From Dirofilaria immitis (lineage: Eukaryota; Nematoda; Chromadorea; Rhabditida; Onchocercidae): DNA of 64,000 nucleotides. The notes under the pieces are model-generated. The model was not told the DNA's origin, made no database searches, and was given only the letters and a program-made list of their open reading frames with translations. The stretch lies in the NCBI GenBank assembly GCA_024305405.1, contig JAKNDB010000087.1, forward strand, positions 930,001 to 994,000, read 5' to 3'. The stretch's first letter is position 1; every line of letters begins with the position of its first letter. Positions 44,401-58,472 of the stretch are shown here, piece by piece. Made by a program: the position numbers and the translations under genes.

Positions 44401-47400
44401 AGTAATCACTGTTAATTAATTGTTGATAATTAGAATAATGCGTACGGTAATATAATAATTCTCATTTTTAATTCTGTAAATTTTTCAACTTATAATATTT
44501 GCAAAATTATAAAAAAAATACCAATTTTTTTGCAGAATTGTTAAGGAAATTTGAATTGAATATATAAATTAGAATTTTACTGCTTAATTAAATGATTAGT
44601 TGGATTAGATAGGTATTATAACCTCCAACAGGTGCGGAAAATGTTGCAGCAACACCTGCAGCACATCCAGCAGCAATTAATTCGTAATTTCTTGATTCAT
44701 TAGAATATGCTGGCTTAATGCTTTCTACCGAACGTCTCATTAGATGGGCTACTATCGAACCCATATGTACAAATGGTCCCTATAAATCAGGCAATAAATC
44801 TTTTTGTACGTTGATAATAATAATAATAATAATTATCAGTTATTATGAAATGTGATAATTTGATTATAAAATAATTATAGCGAAAGAATGCAAGATTATT
44901 CCTTTTTTTGCAAGATACAAATTGAAACTAAAATTCATTTCAATCAATTTGGGAAATTTAATTTTAGATTCAAATACCTCTTTGCCAATTGGAAAACCAC
45001 CTCCAATTGCAAGCATTAAACCGATTAATTTAGATATTAAAGTACGAAATGTTAGATGTTTCTCGAGATGTACACCTTGTAGTATTGTTTTCACTTCTGG
45101 TATACCAGATCCTAAATTTGCCAATTTTTAATAGATATCTTCTTAAATAAATTATCTATTATCTTCTAACAGTTTCTTTTCAATACGTTATTAATCATAA
45201 GCTTAAAAAAAAAGATATTTGAAAGATATTAAAATAAACCCATAGCATTAATTGATAGATAATGAACGATAGTTGCAGCAAGCATTAGAAGTATTGTTGC
45301 ATAAATTGACCATGCAGCATAAGCCATAAATGTATTTGTTGTCGTATGTTCGGTATTATTAAAATTTTCCATTATTATCATATGATCTTCAATTTTGCAA
45401 TTTTTCATTTTCAATTGGCCCTAATCATTTATTTTAAAATAGCCAAGTTGAATGCATGATGAATTTTCTTCACGTTAAATTATGAAAAACAATTGAACCT
45501 AAATATTTGGTTATCTTTCCTAAAATCCATTCTCCCTCTTTTTTTTTCCTTCCTCAATTAAGTATTTAAAATAAATTCAAAAAGTTAGTAGTTGAATTTT
45601 GGGGTTAACATAGCACAATTATACATGTTTGAAGTTTGTCGACACCATAATCGAGTATTAACGAGAGTACAGCCATTACGACACCTAAACCTGTCAAGAA
45701 TATCCAATCCATTAAAAGCATATCAACGGTTCGATGCGGTCGACCTGTAATAGAAGGATTTTTCGCTTCCTTGCAAAATTTGCATTAAACATTTTATTGT
45801 TTTGAATTAATTAGCATTTGATCTATGCCACAACGGAAAATAAATATCGGTCAGGAAATGTTGAATCAGCAATAAAGATAGAACTTCGTGCGATAACAGT
45901 ATCGAATTAAGAATTACTTAAGTTGTAGAGAGTTTTATCCAGTTGTTTTCAGCCTCTCAAAAGAATTTAGAATATTTTTCGGCTCATATGAAGTATCCGG
46001 AATTTCCTTGCCTATATCTTCATATCATCTTTCTCATCCATGAAGTACACAGATTTGCATTTCATGAGAGCTTTTTAACGAAGGTAAATAACATTTGTAA
46101 GTTGGCTGCAAATCATGAAGTTAAAAATGCAAAAAAAAAATTTCGAGAAAAAATCTAAATATCTTATCTGTAGTTGCTTAATTTGTTTGATAAAAAAAAA
46201 TAAAAATGATACATAAAGAGAAGGATTTTTCGTTTTTCTTAATATATCCGATACTGAATACAAGAGAGCTATATCCGATACTGAATGCAAGAGAGCTATA
46301 TCCGATACTGAATACAAGAGAGCTATATCCGATACTGAATACAAGAGAGCTATATCCGATACTGAATACAAGAGAGCTATATCATCTGATACTGAATACA
46401 AGAGAGCTATATCCGATACTGAATGCAAGAATGTGATAATTGATTATGAAAAATGGAAGATATATAATTGCGATCAGAATGTTACGATTTGAATCTATTC
46501 ATTTTCATAGCTTTGAGAAAGAATCAATGAAAACAGTAATTCTTGCGATTGCTTAATTTTAAAAAGTAATTTCTCTAAAAATTCTCAAGACTGAAAGTAA
46601 GAAACTAAATTTATTTAGCTTTTTCATTTAAGTCAAATAATTAATTAATACTTGGAAATATTGAAGAATATTTTGATCTTCTTATCAAAATGGAATTGTT
46701 GAATATTTGAGAATATTTTCTATTTAAAAAAGGATGAAAAAAAAAGACGAAAGAAATTATTGTCATATTTTAATAATAATGAATTAACTTGATGTATCAT
46801 TTTGATAAATAATAGCAAATTTTTGAATTTAATGAAAATTCAAAAATTTTATTCTTAAAGGAAGAAAAAGATAAGCAAATTTTTTATACAATAAGATTCA
46901 AGCATATATATAAGCTAGAAATATAGGAAAACTTACAGATATTATAAAATAATCGTTTTTTCTTCCTGAATTTCACCCTATCTTCTAATGCATGATCAAT
47001 TTCCAGTTTCACATTATTTGATGAATAGAATCTTCGGAATATATGATGAAAATTTTGATTGAAAGGAGCGCGAATTTTTGTCTGATATCGTTTGAAACAT
47101 CAACAAACGTTTTCTTCTCCCGTTTTGTTATTTCCTAGAATGGCATTCTTATCACAATATTTTTATCATTGATTGTTATTGTTGCTGTAATATTGTCATC
47201 AAAATTTTAAAATACAATACAAAAGAAAATTGTAAAGTGTAATTTTGGAATAATTTATTAAATGTTAATCTTTTTTTTTTTTTAAATTACATTTAAAGTA
47301 CTTTTTGTAATTTGTGGAAAATTTCGAAATTCAAATTGGAATCTGAAAGTGAAAATCTTTTTTCAAAATTAACATTGAATTTAAAAAAATGGAAATATTA

Positions 47401-50400
47401 GTAGAGCGTTTTTTTTTTTAAATCTGTGATAGAGTTCCAATCATATTTTATAATTTAATGTTCAAATTTGGAAAAGAAAATAAATTTTTTTTTTTAGCCA
47501 AGAAAGGAAAAATTATTATGGAAGAATATTTTTAAATTTGCAAATACTAACAAAAAAAAAATTATTTACTTCGTATACCTTCTCTAATGCGTTAAATCTA
47601 TATCAAAGTTTTTTTTCATACATTGTTTTTATAATTATATTAATGAATCGAAGTAGGTAAATGATGAAAGTTTATCGAATTTATGATATGATTCATTTAA
47701 AAGTGATAATTAATTAATCATAAATCGTTTTGCTAAATACAAAAAAAAAAGAAGTAATACTAACATATATGCATATTTATAGTGCACCAATATCTTCAAC
47801 TTTAGATAATTTTTTTCTAGAATTCTAAATTCTTATCTATAGCATGAAAAAGATTAAATTTTAGCAATGATATGATAATTTTTAAATTATTTTTAATAAT
47901 ATGATAAGAGAAAAATTCGCAAATGAATGAATTGATTGGCCATGATAATAACAATCATATCAGGAAAAAGAAAGTAACGAATGTAATATTGCAATATTTT
48001 GAACTGAGAAAATTTTTGAAAATTACAAAAATGATAGCAGAGGAAAATAAATTATCTTTGAAAAGGAAAAAATCCTGATTGAAAGAAAAGTCAATGCCAT
48101 AAATAAATGTCTATTGGAAATTGAGAATAAAAATACTTCCAAAAACTTTACGCTTGTAAATTTTTTCATAAATCAATGAGAACATGTTTTTCATAGGTAT
48201 GCGAACGTTTATGCTTGATTGAAAATTCTAATTAAATTTCAATTAAGAGATTCGAGAAAAAAAAAATATATCGAAATACATTCATGCGTATTGTTATTTT
48301 CAACAATTCATAGATTTATGAAGGATCAAAATTATTACATATCAATGATTTTTGTATTATAATATAATTTAATCATATGATGTAATAATTTTAAAACATT
48401 CTTTCAACGAATGAAATATCAAAATACTACATTATCCAATATATACGAAAAAGTTTTTTTTTTGGAAATAATTAAACTTACTTAGATTGGCTCAATTTTG
48501 TGAAATTTATTTGCAAACTGATAATTGATGAAATATGAAAGTATACTGATAAAGAAAATGAAATGAAAAATCGATCAATTATTTTGATATTTTTTATCAT
48601 CTTTGATAAAATGCACAAATGCTTTCTTTCTTTTTTTTTTTTCTCCTTATAATATATTCATAGGATGATAAGATTTTTTCATTCTAGTTTATCAGGTTAC
48701 ACTTCTATCACTAATTTATAAATGTTCGAGAAATAGCAATTACATATTTCCTATCTATTTCTTATCAATAATTCTATATTCTTTTTAAAGTCTAAATAAA
48801 TGGAATACATGAATGATAATTCGAAATACGGTATTTGTTCAATATGAATTAGAACAACAAAATACAAAAGGTCATGATAGAGAAAGAACTAAACAGGCTA
48901 TCAAGTAAATGTAATGCTCTTGTGCGATCTAATGTACTACTCTAAATGTTTAATACTATCTGAGCGATGATGTTTTATGATTACTGATCATTGATTGTAT
49001 ATCATTTGATAACAATTCACCATAAACTGATTAATCATACTTCTATATGATATATTGTCGTATGACTGAAATTGGCTAAAATATCATTCAGTTAGAGTTT
49101 CATGAGCGATTAATTATTTCGAGATAATATTTTGAAATTTGTATTGAAAATGATTAGTAATGTAAGTTGAAATTGTAAGGCTAAAAGTGTCTAAAAAGTA
49201 AGATGCAATATGCCGAAAAGTTGATGATAATATTTGCATTATTTTTTTATTTTCCATAAATTATTCCATAGTAACAAATAAATTTTGATATATGAATAAT
49301 ACTTTCTTATCATATCTAATCATTTATCATTATGAACTATTAATTTATAAAATTTTCATTTTTGTTATCATTTTTATAAAGCGATTTGTTAATTTTTATT
49401 TCAGTTTTAATTCTTGTAAAACTTTTTGATAAATATATTGATATTTATTTAATCTAATTAAATAAGCTAACTGTTTGCTTTCTTTTGATAAATTTTCGCA
49501 AAATCTTAGCGATATCGGGCGAAATGAATTATTACAGCAATTTTGTCGCAAATAAATAGTATTACATTTTGCTTGTTTATCAATGAACTTTAAGCAGCTA
49601 ATTGTTTGCTTTGTTTTGAATAAATTTTCGCAAAATCTTAGCGATATCCGGCGAAATGAATTATTACAGCAATTTGTCGCAAATTAATAGTATTACATTT
49701 TGCGTATTTATCAATAAACTTTAAGATATTTTAGAATAGAAGAAGTATATGGTTGATTTAAAATTATTTCAGTAAATAAATGAAAAAAAGGAGGAAAAAG
49801 TTTGCTGACATTAATTTCTAAATTGCTATTATTGTGAAGAAAATTTATATTATAATTTTGTTATGTTATGAATGAATAGATAAACGGCAATTATTTATTT
49901 ATTTATTTTTAATAATATAAAAAAAAACTTGTTTTCTAATAATAATTGATAAATATATTGATTTTATCATCATTATCATTATGATTGATGCAAAACGACG
50001 TAATGATAATTGGAATTGCATAAATTAGTTATATCATCAATGATATTTATTTTTAAACCAAAATTTAAAATTATGGAAATAAATATCATTGTCATATTTA
50101 CTACAAGTAGCATTCTACGATGATTAAATTGCTCATAGAATATTATTATGAATAATTTGATTTAAGATTATTATCAATATACTTTGTGATAGTGTTAATC
50201 AAAACTTTTACTAAACTTTTGTATGATAAAACCTTGTGATAGTGTTAATCAAAACTTTTACTAAACTTTTGTATGATAAAATTCGATCAAAAGCTTTTTT
50301 TCTTTGAAATTTATCAATCAAAATGATACTTAATAAATAAAAAGAATTAAATTAGTACCATACGTTTTTGACATTTTACAAATAAATATTTAATATAATT

Positions 50401-52264
50401 TCATTTTTAAATTCATACCCAAAGGTCAAATGGTCTTCTTTTTAAGATTATATGAAAAAATATATGAAAATTTTGATATGTAATATGAATGTTTTGATTA
50501 ATTCTATATGGTATAGATACAAAGTCAAAGATTTCTTTTAAGATTATATGAAAAATTTGATATGTAATATCAATGTTTCAATTGAATTGCATATGCTTTG
50601 GGTAGGATCTATAAAAATAGCAACTGATAATAGAAATGCAATAGTATGATAAAATGAATAATTGATTATACAAAGTAAAATAAATAACTGATAAGCTAAG
50701 ATATCATACTGTTAAAGACAATATTTCCGGTACATTTCATTTTTTCTCACATTTATTTCTATTTTTTGCTTATTCTTGTATACTAGAAAATATATTTAAT
50801 TATAAATGATAGTATTAAATGATTCACATTTTAATGTTATCATTTTTGTTATCAAAATTTTCGATTCATATTGATAACTTTTTTTTCCTCCTACTAATAT
50901 TCAATTATTTAGAACGATTGTCAAGACTGATGTTGCGATATAAATAGATATGAATGTTAATTTATTATTTTATCTATCAGATGTACGATATATTCTTAAA
51001 TTATATCAATGTGAAATATTTATTGTCACAAATTGCAAGACCAGATTTAATTGGATAAATTTTAAATTCTAATTACTATAAACGATGAAATCAAATCAAT
51101 TGGCCGTATATTCGATATTAAGTATTGAAAAAAAGAATTCAAAAATAAATTATATTTTTAATTATATTTATTTTATACTCTAATTTCCACTTTCAAATCA
51201 TTGATATATTAAACAATTAAATATAATAATTGAAATTCAACTTAATAACGCTCAATTAATTGTATTCATTTTGATTAGAATTATTTTTATTTGATTCTTT
51301 CATACTTATAATAAAGTTTTAATTTTGACATCTTTTTACGACAGAATACCTTTTACTGCAAAAGAAGGTGAAATTTTTATTTTAATTTCTTTGAATATCA
51401 CTCTTATAAAAACATTCTACATATTCATTCTTATGGAAAAAATTAATCTTTAATAAGAAGAAATTTAAAATTCGCTTAAAATCGCACCAACTTAGCGACA
51501 TTATTCGTTTATTTCAAGACGCATGCTTATTTATAATCTGATGATCTGATCATGTGATTGATTATTTATCTATCTAGCTAGCTATTGATTGATATTTGGA
51601 GTTACAATCAAGTTTTTTTTTGTCTTAATTTGTAATATTCTGTTAATAAATTAATCTATTTTTCTAGCCTAGTCTTTAATTCACCTTTATAGCCTAGTCT
51701 TTAATTCATTCAAACATAATTGGTGAATAAATGACAATTCTCAGTTATTTATTGAGTATAATGTGTTTTCTAGCTACAGTATATTGCAACTGCTCAAATT
51801 CTACTACACCATTTTTCGAACTATCAGGAATAGTTTAAACTTTTTAATAAGAATAGGTAGAGAACAATAAAAATATTTATTTATTTTTATGAAAATAGTA
51901 TTGAAGTATATGTTTGTAATTCGTAGATAAATTAATTAATTTAATCGTACAATCTAATTTATGATTTCTCTTTTAAAAACTATTTTACATACTCTTATCA
52001 ATGCATATTTCATCAGAGAATATTTTTAGAATAGTAAATAAATGAAAGATGAAAACTAACATCACAAACAGAAGGTTGGAAAGAGAAGTTTGATTGTAGA
52101 AGAGCTTTTTCTTCGATCATATCCGTCGGTCTACGATGAATCTTATTAGCATCGAAGATAGCAGAGCTTTGATAATTATTGTAATTAGCATAAAACTTAT
52201 ATTCTCGTCTTCTACTCTTATCTCCTCCTATCATTACTCTTATCTCTTTCGCATCCTTTATCAT
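38433..52264 (-). CDS. CLC-2-type voltage-gated chloride channel
   Basis: A plasma-membrane CLC channel like C. elegans CLH and vertebrate ClC-1/2/K. Twenty-three exons (about 1,190 codons): 52061-52264, 46937-47081, 45625-45744, 45240-45420, 44978-45111, 44623-44779, 43915-44042, 43724-43805, 43489-43590, 43202-43286, 42967-43119, 42596-42773, 42360-42457, 42109-42224, 41890-42025, 41626-41794, 40469-40708, 40272-40344, 39871-40061, 39573-39710, 39306-39378, 38924-39208 and 38433-38827. Motifs: [19 protein letters not shown] with the gating Glu; [72 protein letters not shown]1 includes VKNVKFL; CBS2 has [31 protein letters not shown] Ser/Asp-rich tail follows. At least six runs are one base short, and the CBS1 exon has an in-frame TGA (41697-41699). 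Exon 1 lies 5 kb upstream; its phase and GTTAGT/TATCAG sites fit. The 45625/45420 junction is unresolved. Confidence 0.92.
46243..46434. repeat. 27 bp minisatellite, seven copies
   Basis: The unit is ATATCCGATACTGAATACAA followed by GAGAGCT. It is repeated about seven times with few changes (GAATGC variants, one unit with three extra bases). It lies in CLC intron 2. Because 27 is a multiple of three, the array is open on both strands, giving spurious repeat peptides. Confidence 0.95.
49465..49725. repeat. About 130 bp direct duplication
   Basis: Two adjacent copies beginning AGCTAACTGTTTGCTT and AGCTAATTGTTTGCTT, both containing GCAAAATCTTAGCGATATC and GAATTATTACAGCAATTT. They differ at scattered bases. 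Confidence 0.85.
50182..50281. repeat. 50 bp perfect direct duplication
   Basis: Two head-to-tail copies of a 50 bp unit containing TTGTGATAGTGTTAATCAAA, almost identical, so recent. Confidence 0.9.
50436..50580. repeat. Diverged direct duplication, about 95 bp period
   Basis: TTTTAAGATTATATGAAAAA followed by GATATGTAATAT and AATGTTT occurs at about 50440 and again at about 50535. Confidence 0.65.
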
Positions 52265-53194
52265 TGTTAAAATTTTCGCTATTTACCTGCAACATTTACC
52301 AAAATATCATATCAAGCGTATATTTTTAACAATAAAAATTTCAAATTTCTGAAAAAAAAAAAAAAACTAAGCTATAACAAAGATATCATGTTTAAACTAT
52401 AAACTAAAAAAATAAAAATAAAAAATTATTAATTGTCAAATTTATTTAAATTTGGCAAAAAATTAAGTTGCACATTCGTCAAATAAAATTGCTAAAAATT
52501 TAAAATGAAAAGAAGAAATAATCGGTGTGAAATACAAATTTTGATGTGTTCGAAAATTTTACATGTACTTTTCAAACTTCTATAGGTATGAAATGAAAAA
52601 ATGAATGTGACAGAAAAGGATCGAAAAAGAAAAAAATGCACTTTGAACTATCTATCTTGTTTATGATCGACCGTTTTCCATTTATAATTGAAGTGATGCA
52701 AGTAAATACTACTGTTGGAATGCGACAGTTCTTGATAAATGATCCTATTTTTAGCATTGTTAATGGTGAATTTTATTTTATTTTATTTTTTTTTTTTTTA
52801 AAAATTATTCATAAAATGTAATAAATTAAAGTGATTGAATATATTTAAGCAATATTTTGCTTCTTTTAAATAATAAAATTATATCGTAATAATGAAATAT
52901 AGCAATATTGATTGATTTCTTGAACTTAACAAATAGTAATGATGATAAAATTTTGAATTGCTTACAAAAATAAGTCGATTTAGTCCTTATTTGTGGGAGA
53001 AATAATTGAACCGTGTATTGCAATTGCAAGAAGGACATGATTGTGTTGAGTTAAATTTTTATTAAAAATTGAAGTGAAAGGTAAAATGGAAGAAGCGAGT
53101 TTTGAGGCTTGAAAACTGTTTATTTGATTGCAAAAACAAGAACATTCATGCATGCTCATGTCAATGCAAATTAAATTGCTATCAATATATTTAC

Positions 53195-53250
53195 TTCTTT
53201 CCTTTCTCTCTCTCTCTCTCTCCTCTTTCTTTCTCTTTATTTCTCTCTGA
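53195..53250. repeat. CT-rich simple repeat
   Basis: Pyrimidine tract with a CTCTCTCTCTCTCTCTCT core flanked by CTTT-rich sequence. Confidence 0.85.
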
Positions 53251-56240
53251 ATTATTGTAATAATATTTGCATAAATTAGAGGTTAAATTATTTCTGTATT
53301 ATCGATCACATTTTACCATTTCCTAATTGCCCGTTGTAAAAGGATTAACTTTGGCTTGCTTATTCGTAAAATATATTTTCATATTGCTTAGATTTGAAGG
53401 GACTTATTTTAATGTTTATAATAAATTTTAAGCCAAAAATATTTTTCTATAACAACAATATTTGGTCATTTATAATTGTTGTAATAATATGTTGAAAAAT
53501 ATTTGACAATTATAATATAATGATGATTATGGAACCTATGATAATTTGTTGTTATCATCTTATTCTCAAATACAAATGATAAGATATGATGATATTGATT
53601 ATTTCCTTACAACAATTAAATCATAGGATTTATGAATAAATTATAACAAAACGAGTGATCATGCATCAATTTAATTTAAGTTGAAAATTATCATCAGAAG
53701 ATATGTTATTAAATTTGAAATAAAAAAAAAAAAATTGCTGAGAATTTAAGGGCTTATTATTGTTAATAATCAATCTATCAATTTGATGATCGAATGATCC
53801 GTTCTGTTCTTCGTCGTCTTTGATTTTGATGAAAAAAAAAAAAAGCACGAAATGATAATTTCTAGTCTTCATAGAAAGTAATATTGTTTAATTTATCATA
53901 TTTTCTAGAGATGTATTATCAATGATAATATCATTCCAGCTGTAATCATGAATCAATGATTGATCGATTGATTTATATCTTAAGGCATCGCAAAAGAAAG
54001 GAGGCATGTAAAAGAGATACAGAAGGAGTAGTAATGGATGATGATTGCGATCGATGAAAATAATTTTTTTTTGTTTTTTTGGATTTTATGAAATAGTCAC
54101 CGTTTCGAATCAATGAATATTATAATTTTGTAATTGATTATTTTGGAATATTTCAATTCAGAGATTCAGAGAAATATGATTCTTAACGACGCTACAGTAA
54201 TAATGTTTAGCATCTACGTGAATTACACGTCAAACGATATCGAAACTGTTGTTGAATTCTTTTTTTTTTTAATCAAATTACAGATCGATTTGTTATTATA
54301 GCGTTGATACCATATAATGATATTTTTAAGTTTTAAAATTTCTACATTCAATAAGATCATATCTGTTGCATTTTGATTTATGATGACATTATGATTGGCA
54401 AGCTTTTGTTACTGTATTCGCTGTTAATATTGTAAAAATATTATACGATAGTATCATATCGTTTCAATCTTCATCTCTCTTTTTCAAACTACTTCATTCT
54501 CTTGATTATCGACTTATTGCATTCAATATAGATTTGCATGATGCATTGCAGATGTTTAAAACTTATCAAATATCATTTTAGATTTCATTAGTCAATTATT
54601 GATACAAAATTATTTTCAACTATCATTCACTGGATGTGTATTGGTGAAGTTTTTTTTCTCTTTAAATCCAACCTTTTTTTTTTTCCATTCATTTACTATT
54701 AATGCAACTTCGAAGACTTTGGTTTTTTTTTTATAGATTGTTACAATTTTGCAGGCTTATCAGTATTTTTACAATACAAGCCAAATTTTGATCATTTTGA
54801 TCATTTTGGAAATTTAATTTCAATTCCAAAATTATTTATTACTGTTAAATGAATTCAAATGATAAAAAAAGAAAGGAACTATAAAAGTAAATAGGAAATG
54901 AGTAAAATTAATCAAAATTAAAAATTCATGAAATATTTAATTTAATTGATTGTAAATTTTGCAATCATTTTTTTTCAACAATTTTGGCAACAATAAATTA
55001 CAACAAATTTGAGAAATAAATTGAAAATATTTGCTGTTCAGAATGTTTGCTTTACTATGATAATATCATCGATCAATCGAGAATGCTTAGATATCTTTTT
55101 TATAATACCTTGAAATATCCTATAAATTTCATATACGATCATATTTCTATCATACTTGCGATTGTTTCTACAGAAACTTTGCTTGAATAAAACTAAATTT
55201 ACAGATATTCATAAATTAGTTAAGAAATTCGAAAAGATAAGCACTTCTTGAACGAAATGATTGAAAGAATTCATTTCAAATTTTTTCGATGATATATGAA
55301 ATAATTTTATGTAAAATTCTTTTCCATTATGCATAATACTCTTTAGAACACTGATAATCAAAAATTAACTTTAAACGTCGTGATAATACTAATTGCTTTT
55401 TTATATATACGTCAAAGGAAAAAAAAAATTGATACGATCAATTTCGCTTTAGAATGATTCGCTTTTTCTTTTTTCGTTTCCAAATTGAATCATTCAGAAA
55501 AATTTTTAAAATTTTGACAAGAAAAATTAGAAGAAGTAAATTTCGTACTAAATTGAAATACTGAAATTAAATCAATTCATCGCATTGATATAATATCTTC
55601 GATGCATCAACTATCAAGAATTTCTTAAAAGTTTTCTGATATTTGTTCATTTTTATGTTTTGCAATAAATATATTATCGTAAAACAGTAATCCAAGAAGA
55701 TATGATGAAAATAGCAAATCGAATTCTTCTGCAAAATGCCTCCTTATTAAAATTTCAACATTTTTCAATTTCAATTTTTATAAAAAAATTTTCAAATTAT
55801 CAATTTTTAGACTGCATCTTTTTAAAAGAAACTGAGCGATAACATCAATTGATTTAAATATACAATTAATGCTAATATTTATTGATAATATAAGTGATAA
55901 AGAATCGAATCGAGATGCAAAAATATAGCAATCAGGCAAAATGATAAATGCTGAAATCAATACTTCTTAAAATTGCTGCAATCAACAAATTGCCAGGTTC
56001 AAAAGATTAAATAAGCGCTTTAATTAAAAAATTATTTTTGCAACCTAAATAAGAAATATATTTTTTTAAGAGAAATATGCTCCTTCTTATTAAGATTTTT
56101 TTTTTTTTTGGATTACAACATTAATGAGTTTATAGCTAATTAAAATCTTACTGAATTAGATATTATTATTTCTATCTTATTTTGATATATGAAAGTGTTA
56201 ATTTGGCATTTCTAATTTAGATAAAATTTCCTTCAATTAA

Positions 56241-56297
56241 ATTACAATGAATCTTAAACATTACAATGAATCTTAAACATTACAATGAATCTTAAAG
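56241..56297. repeat. 19 bp tandem repeat, three copies
   Basis: ATTACAATGAATCTTAAAC repeated three times head to tail with no differences in the full copies. Confidence 0.9.
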
Positions 56298-57180
56298 CAA
56301 CGAAAAGATTGATAGTTATTCGGGAAAATTTTTGATTTATTAAGAAAAAATGAATAATACATCTAATAAATTTAACTATTGAAGAAATGCATTCTTGAAA
56401 TTATTTACTTAAGAGAATCAATTAATAGCATAGCTTTGTTGATTTTATTTTTTCAAAGAAATCATTAATTTTTCCGTCATTTCTAATATTCCTTCTGTTA
56501 TTTTCAGATTCCATATGACAACAGTTCTCTAGCCTTCTAATGACATTGATAAAATATGATTAGAAGCGGAGAAGTAGTCTTGTATCATTGAATGAATATT
56601 AAAAATTTTGAATTATTTGTACAATTTTATTAATGTTTGAATAATATTGAAAAATCCGCCTGCTATTGTTGTTTGCTTTTTTTAAGCTTAGTAAGATAAT
56701 ATGCATGATAAAATAAATTATATTTGAAAAATAAATGATGCATGAATCTTGTGAAATATAATTTTGAAAGATAAGATAGCAGTAATAAGTTCATTTCGAG
56801 AGGTCAAAAAAAACAATTATGTATGATTAGCAATTATGTATGATTACTAGAAATTGTTAATTGATAGAATTTTGATTATAGAAATATCCAAAAAGAATAT
56901 ATATCATTTCATTATAATATATGATATGGCCATTTTAATTTATAACTTTTTCTTGTAATTAAAGCCAATTTTATATTATTCGATAAATTTAGGCTTCATT
57001 AGCAGTTACAGAAGTAAGTAAAATGATAAATTGTTGCATCCCGGGAAACATATCACAAATCAACGAATTGTCTAGTCTCGAAAATATCAGTTGTTTGAAA
57101 AATTTCAATCAATCGTTACTAATAATAGTCTTATTCGAAATTGCATCTGAAATTGAAATCTCTTTGAGCCCAGTGCTGAC

Positions 57181-57400
57181 AATTTCGCATTTATGATAAA
57201 TTGTTTTCAGGAACATGATGAACTGTTTTTAGGAAGGCATTTATGATGAATTGTTTTCAGGAACATGATGAACTGTTTTCAGAAAGGCATTTATGATGAA
57301 TTATGATGAACTGTTTTCAGGAAGGCATTTATGATGAATTATGATGAACTGTTTTCGCATTTATGATAAAGGAAGGCATTTATGATGAACTGTTTTTCCT
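57181..57400. repeat. Complex minisatellite, about 35-50 bp units
   Basis: Repeated blocks of GCATTTATGATGAATTGTTT plus CAGGAACATGATGAACTG, and shorter shuffled versions, in five or more partial copies. Confidence 0.85.
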
Positions 57401-58472
57401 TTAGTATCCGACTTACAGCCGCAAAAACATTGGACAAAAAAAAATGACAATAAAATCGAGCATCAATTTCTTTCGGATCACACAGTTTTGGAGACATATC
57501 AATAACATACTAAATTAGCTTTCGTTAAAAGATTTATCACATTTATAAAAAAAGAAAAAACAGTAGCTTACGTTTGAAATACTTTGATATTAATAAATTG
57601 AATGCTTTGATAAAATTTATTACAAAATAAACTTAGACGATCGATATTGGAAAATATCTATTGACGATATGCTGAAAAAAATACAAGAAATATAATATCG
57701 ATCAAATGTGATAGAACGAACAATTTCAACGCGATTTTTTTAGCAGCGATAATTTTGCCGAAATTCACCAAATTTCGTTCAATATCCGGGCAACAGTTAA
57801 GCTAACTATAATCAAAAGGAATAGATCAAAGAATTGAAAAATATAGTTCAAAGGTCTATTATTTCCTTAAACAGTGAATTTTTGATATTGAAGATCGTTT
57901 GCTGTTGATCCTATTAGCAATCAATACTTTTTTTTTCAGAATGCGAGAAAACGTAAGTATAAATAAATCGAAACGAAATTATCTCATATTTTTTTCTTTT
58001 TTCATCTTTAATTATTTAATTTGAAAATACATTCATTAATAACGGTAATTGTTTGCTTAATGATTTTTGAAAATTTATTTTGAAGTAAAACTCTTCTTTT
58101 TTAAAAAAAAACTTACGAAGATATTTGAAAACAAAATCTTGCCGATATTGATCATTACAAGAAGGCAATAAACTTTTTCATCAATTATTAAAGTTAAAAA
58201 TTAGTTCCAATCGATTTTGCAACTTTGCAACATTTATCATTACTGCTACTCTATCATAGATTATGCATTATACTAATGTTGAAAGAAATTATTTGTTAAA
58301 AGAGAAATTTCAGCAAATTTTCTGACTGAGTATTTTTGAGGAAAAAAAATCATCCATTCGAAATTCTCGGCTGCAATCAATTTAAAATATTATAAGAACA
58401 AATATGAAGGTTATATTAAATTCATTTTTTTCTGACAAGTATTTCATGCAAAAAGAAAAAGAAATTATTTCC

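Larger units (their letters stand above)
47082..52060. other. Large first intron of the CLC gene (inferred)
   Basis: About 5 kb between the supported CLC exons 1 and 2. No exon recognised inside. Many TGATAA/TTATCA motifs and several direct duplications (49465-49725, 50182-50281, 50436-50580). Candidate site for transcriptional enhancers, but nothing specific can be pointed out. Confidence 0.5.

Noticed and set aside
46075..46428. 117-codon minus-strand frame with repeated SVSDIALLY units
   Set aside because: Product of the 27 bp minisatellite and its flank, lying in a CLC intron.
52572..52821. Overlapping 61-codon frames on both strands
   Set aside because: Mutually overlapping, low-complexity, and without splice context or recognisable motif.
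57021..57194. 57-codon plus-strand frame starting MINCCIPGNISQINELSS
   Set aside because: It runs into a minisatellite, has no family resemblance and no exon context.
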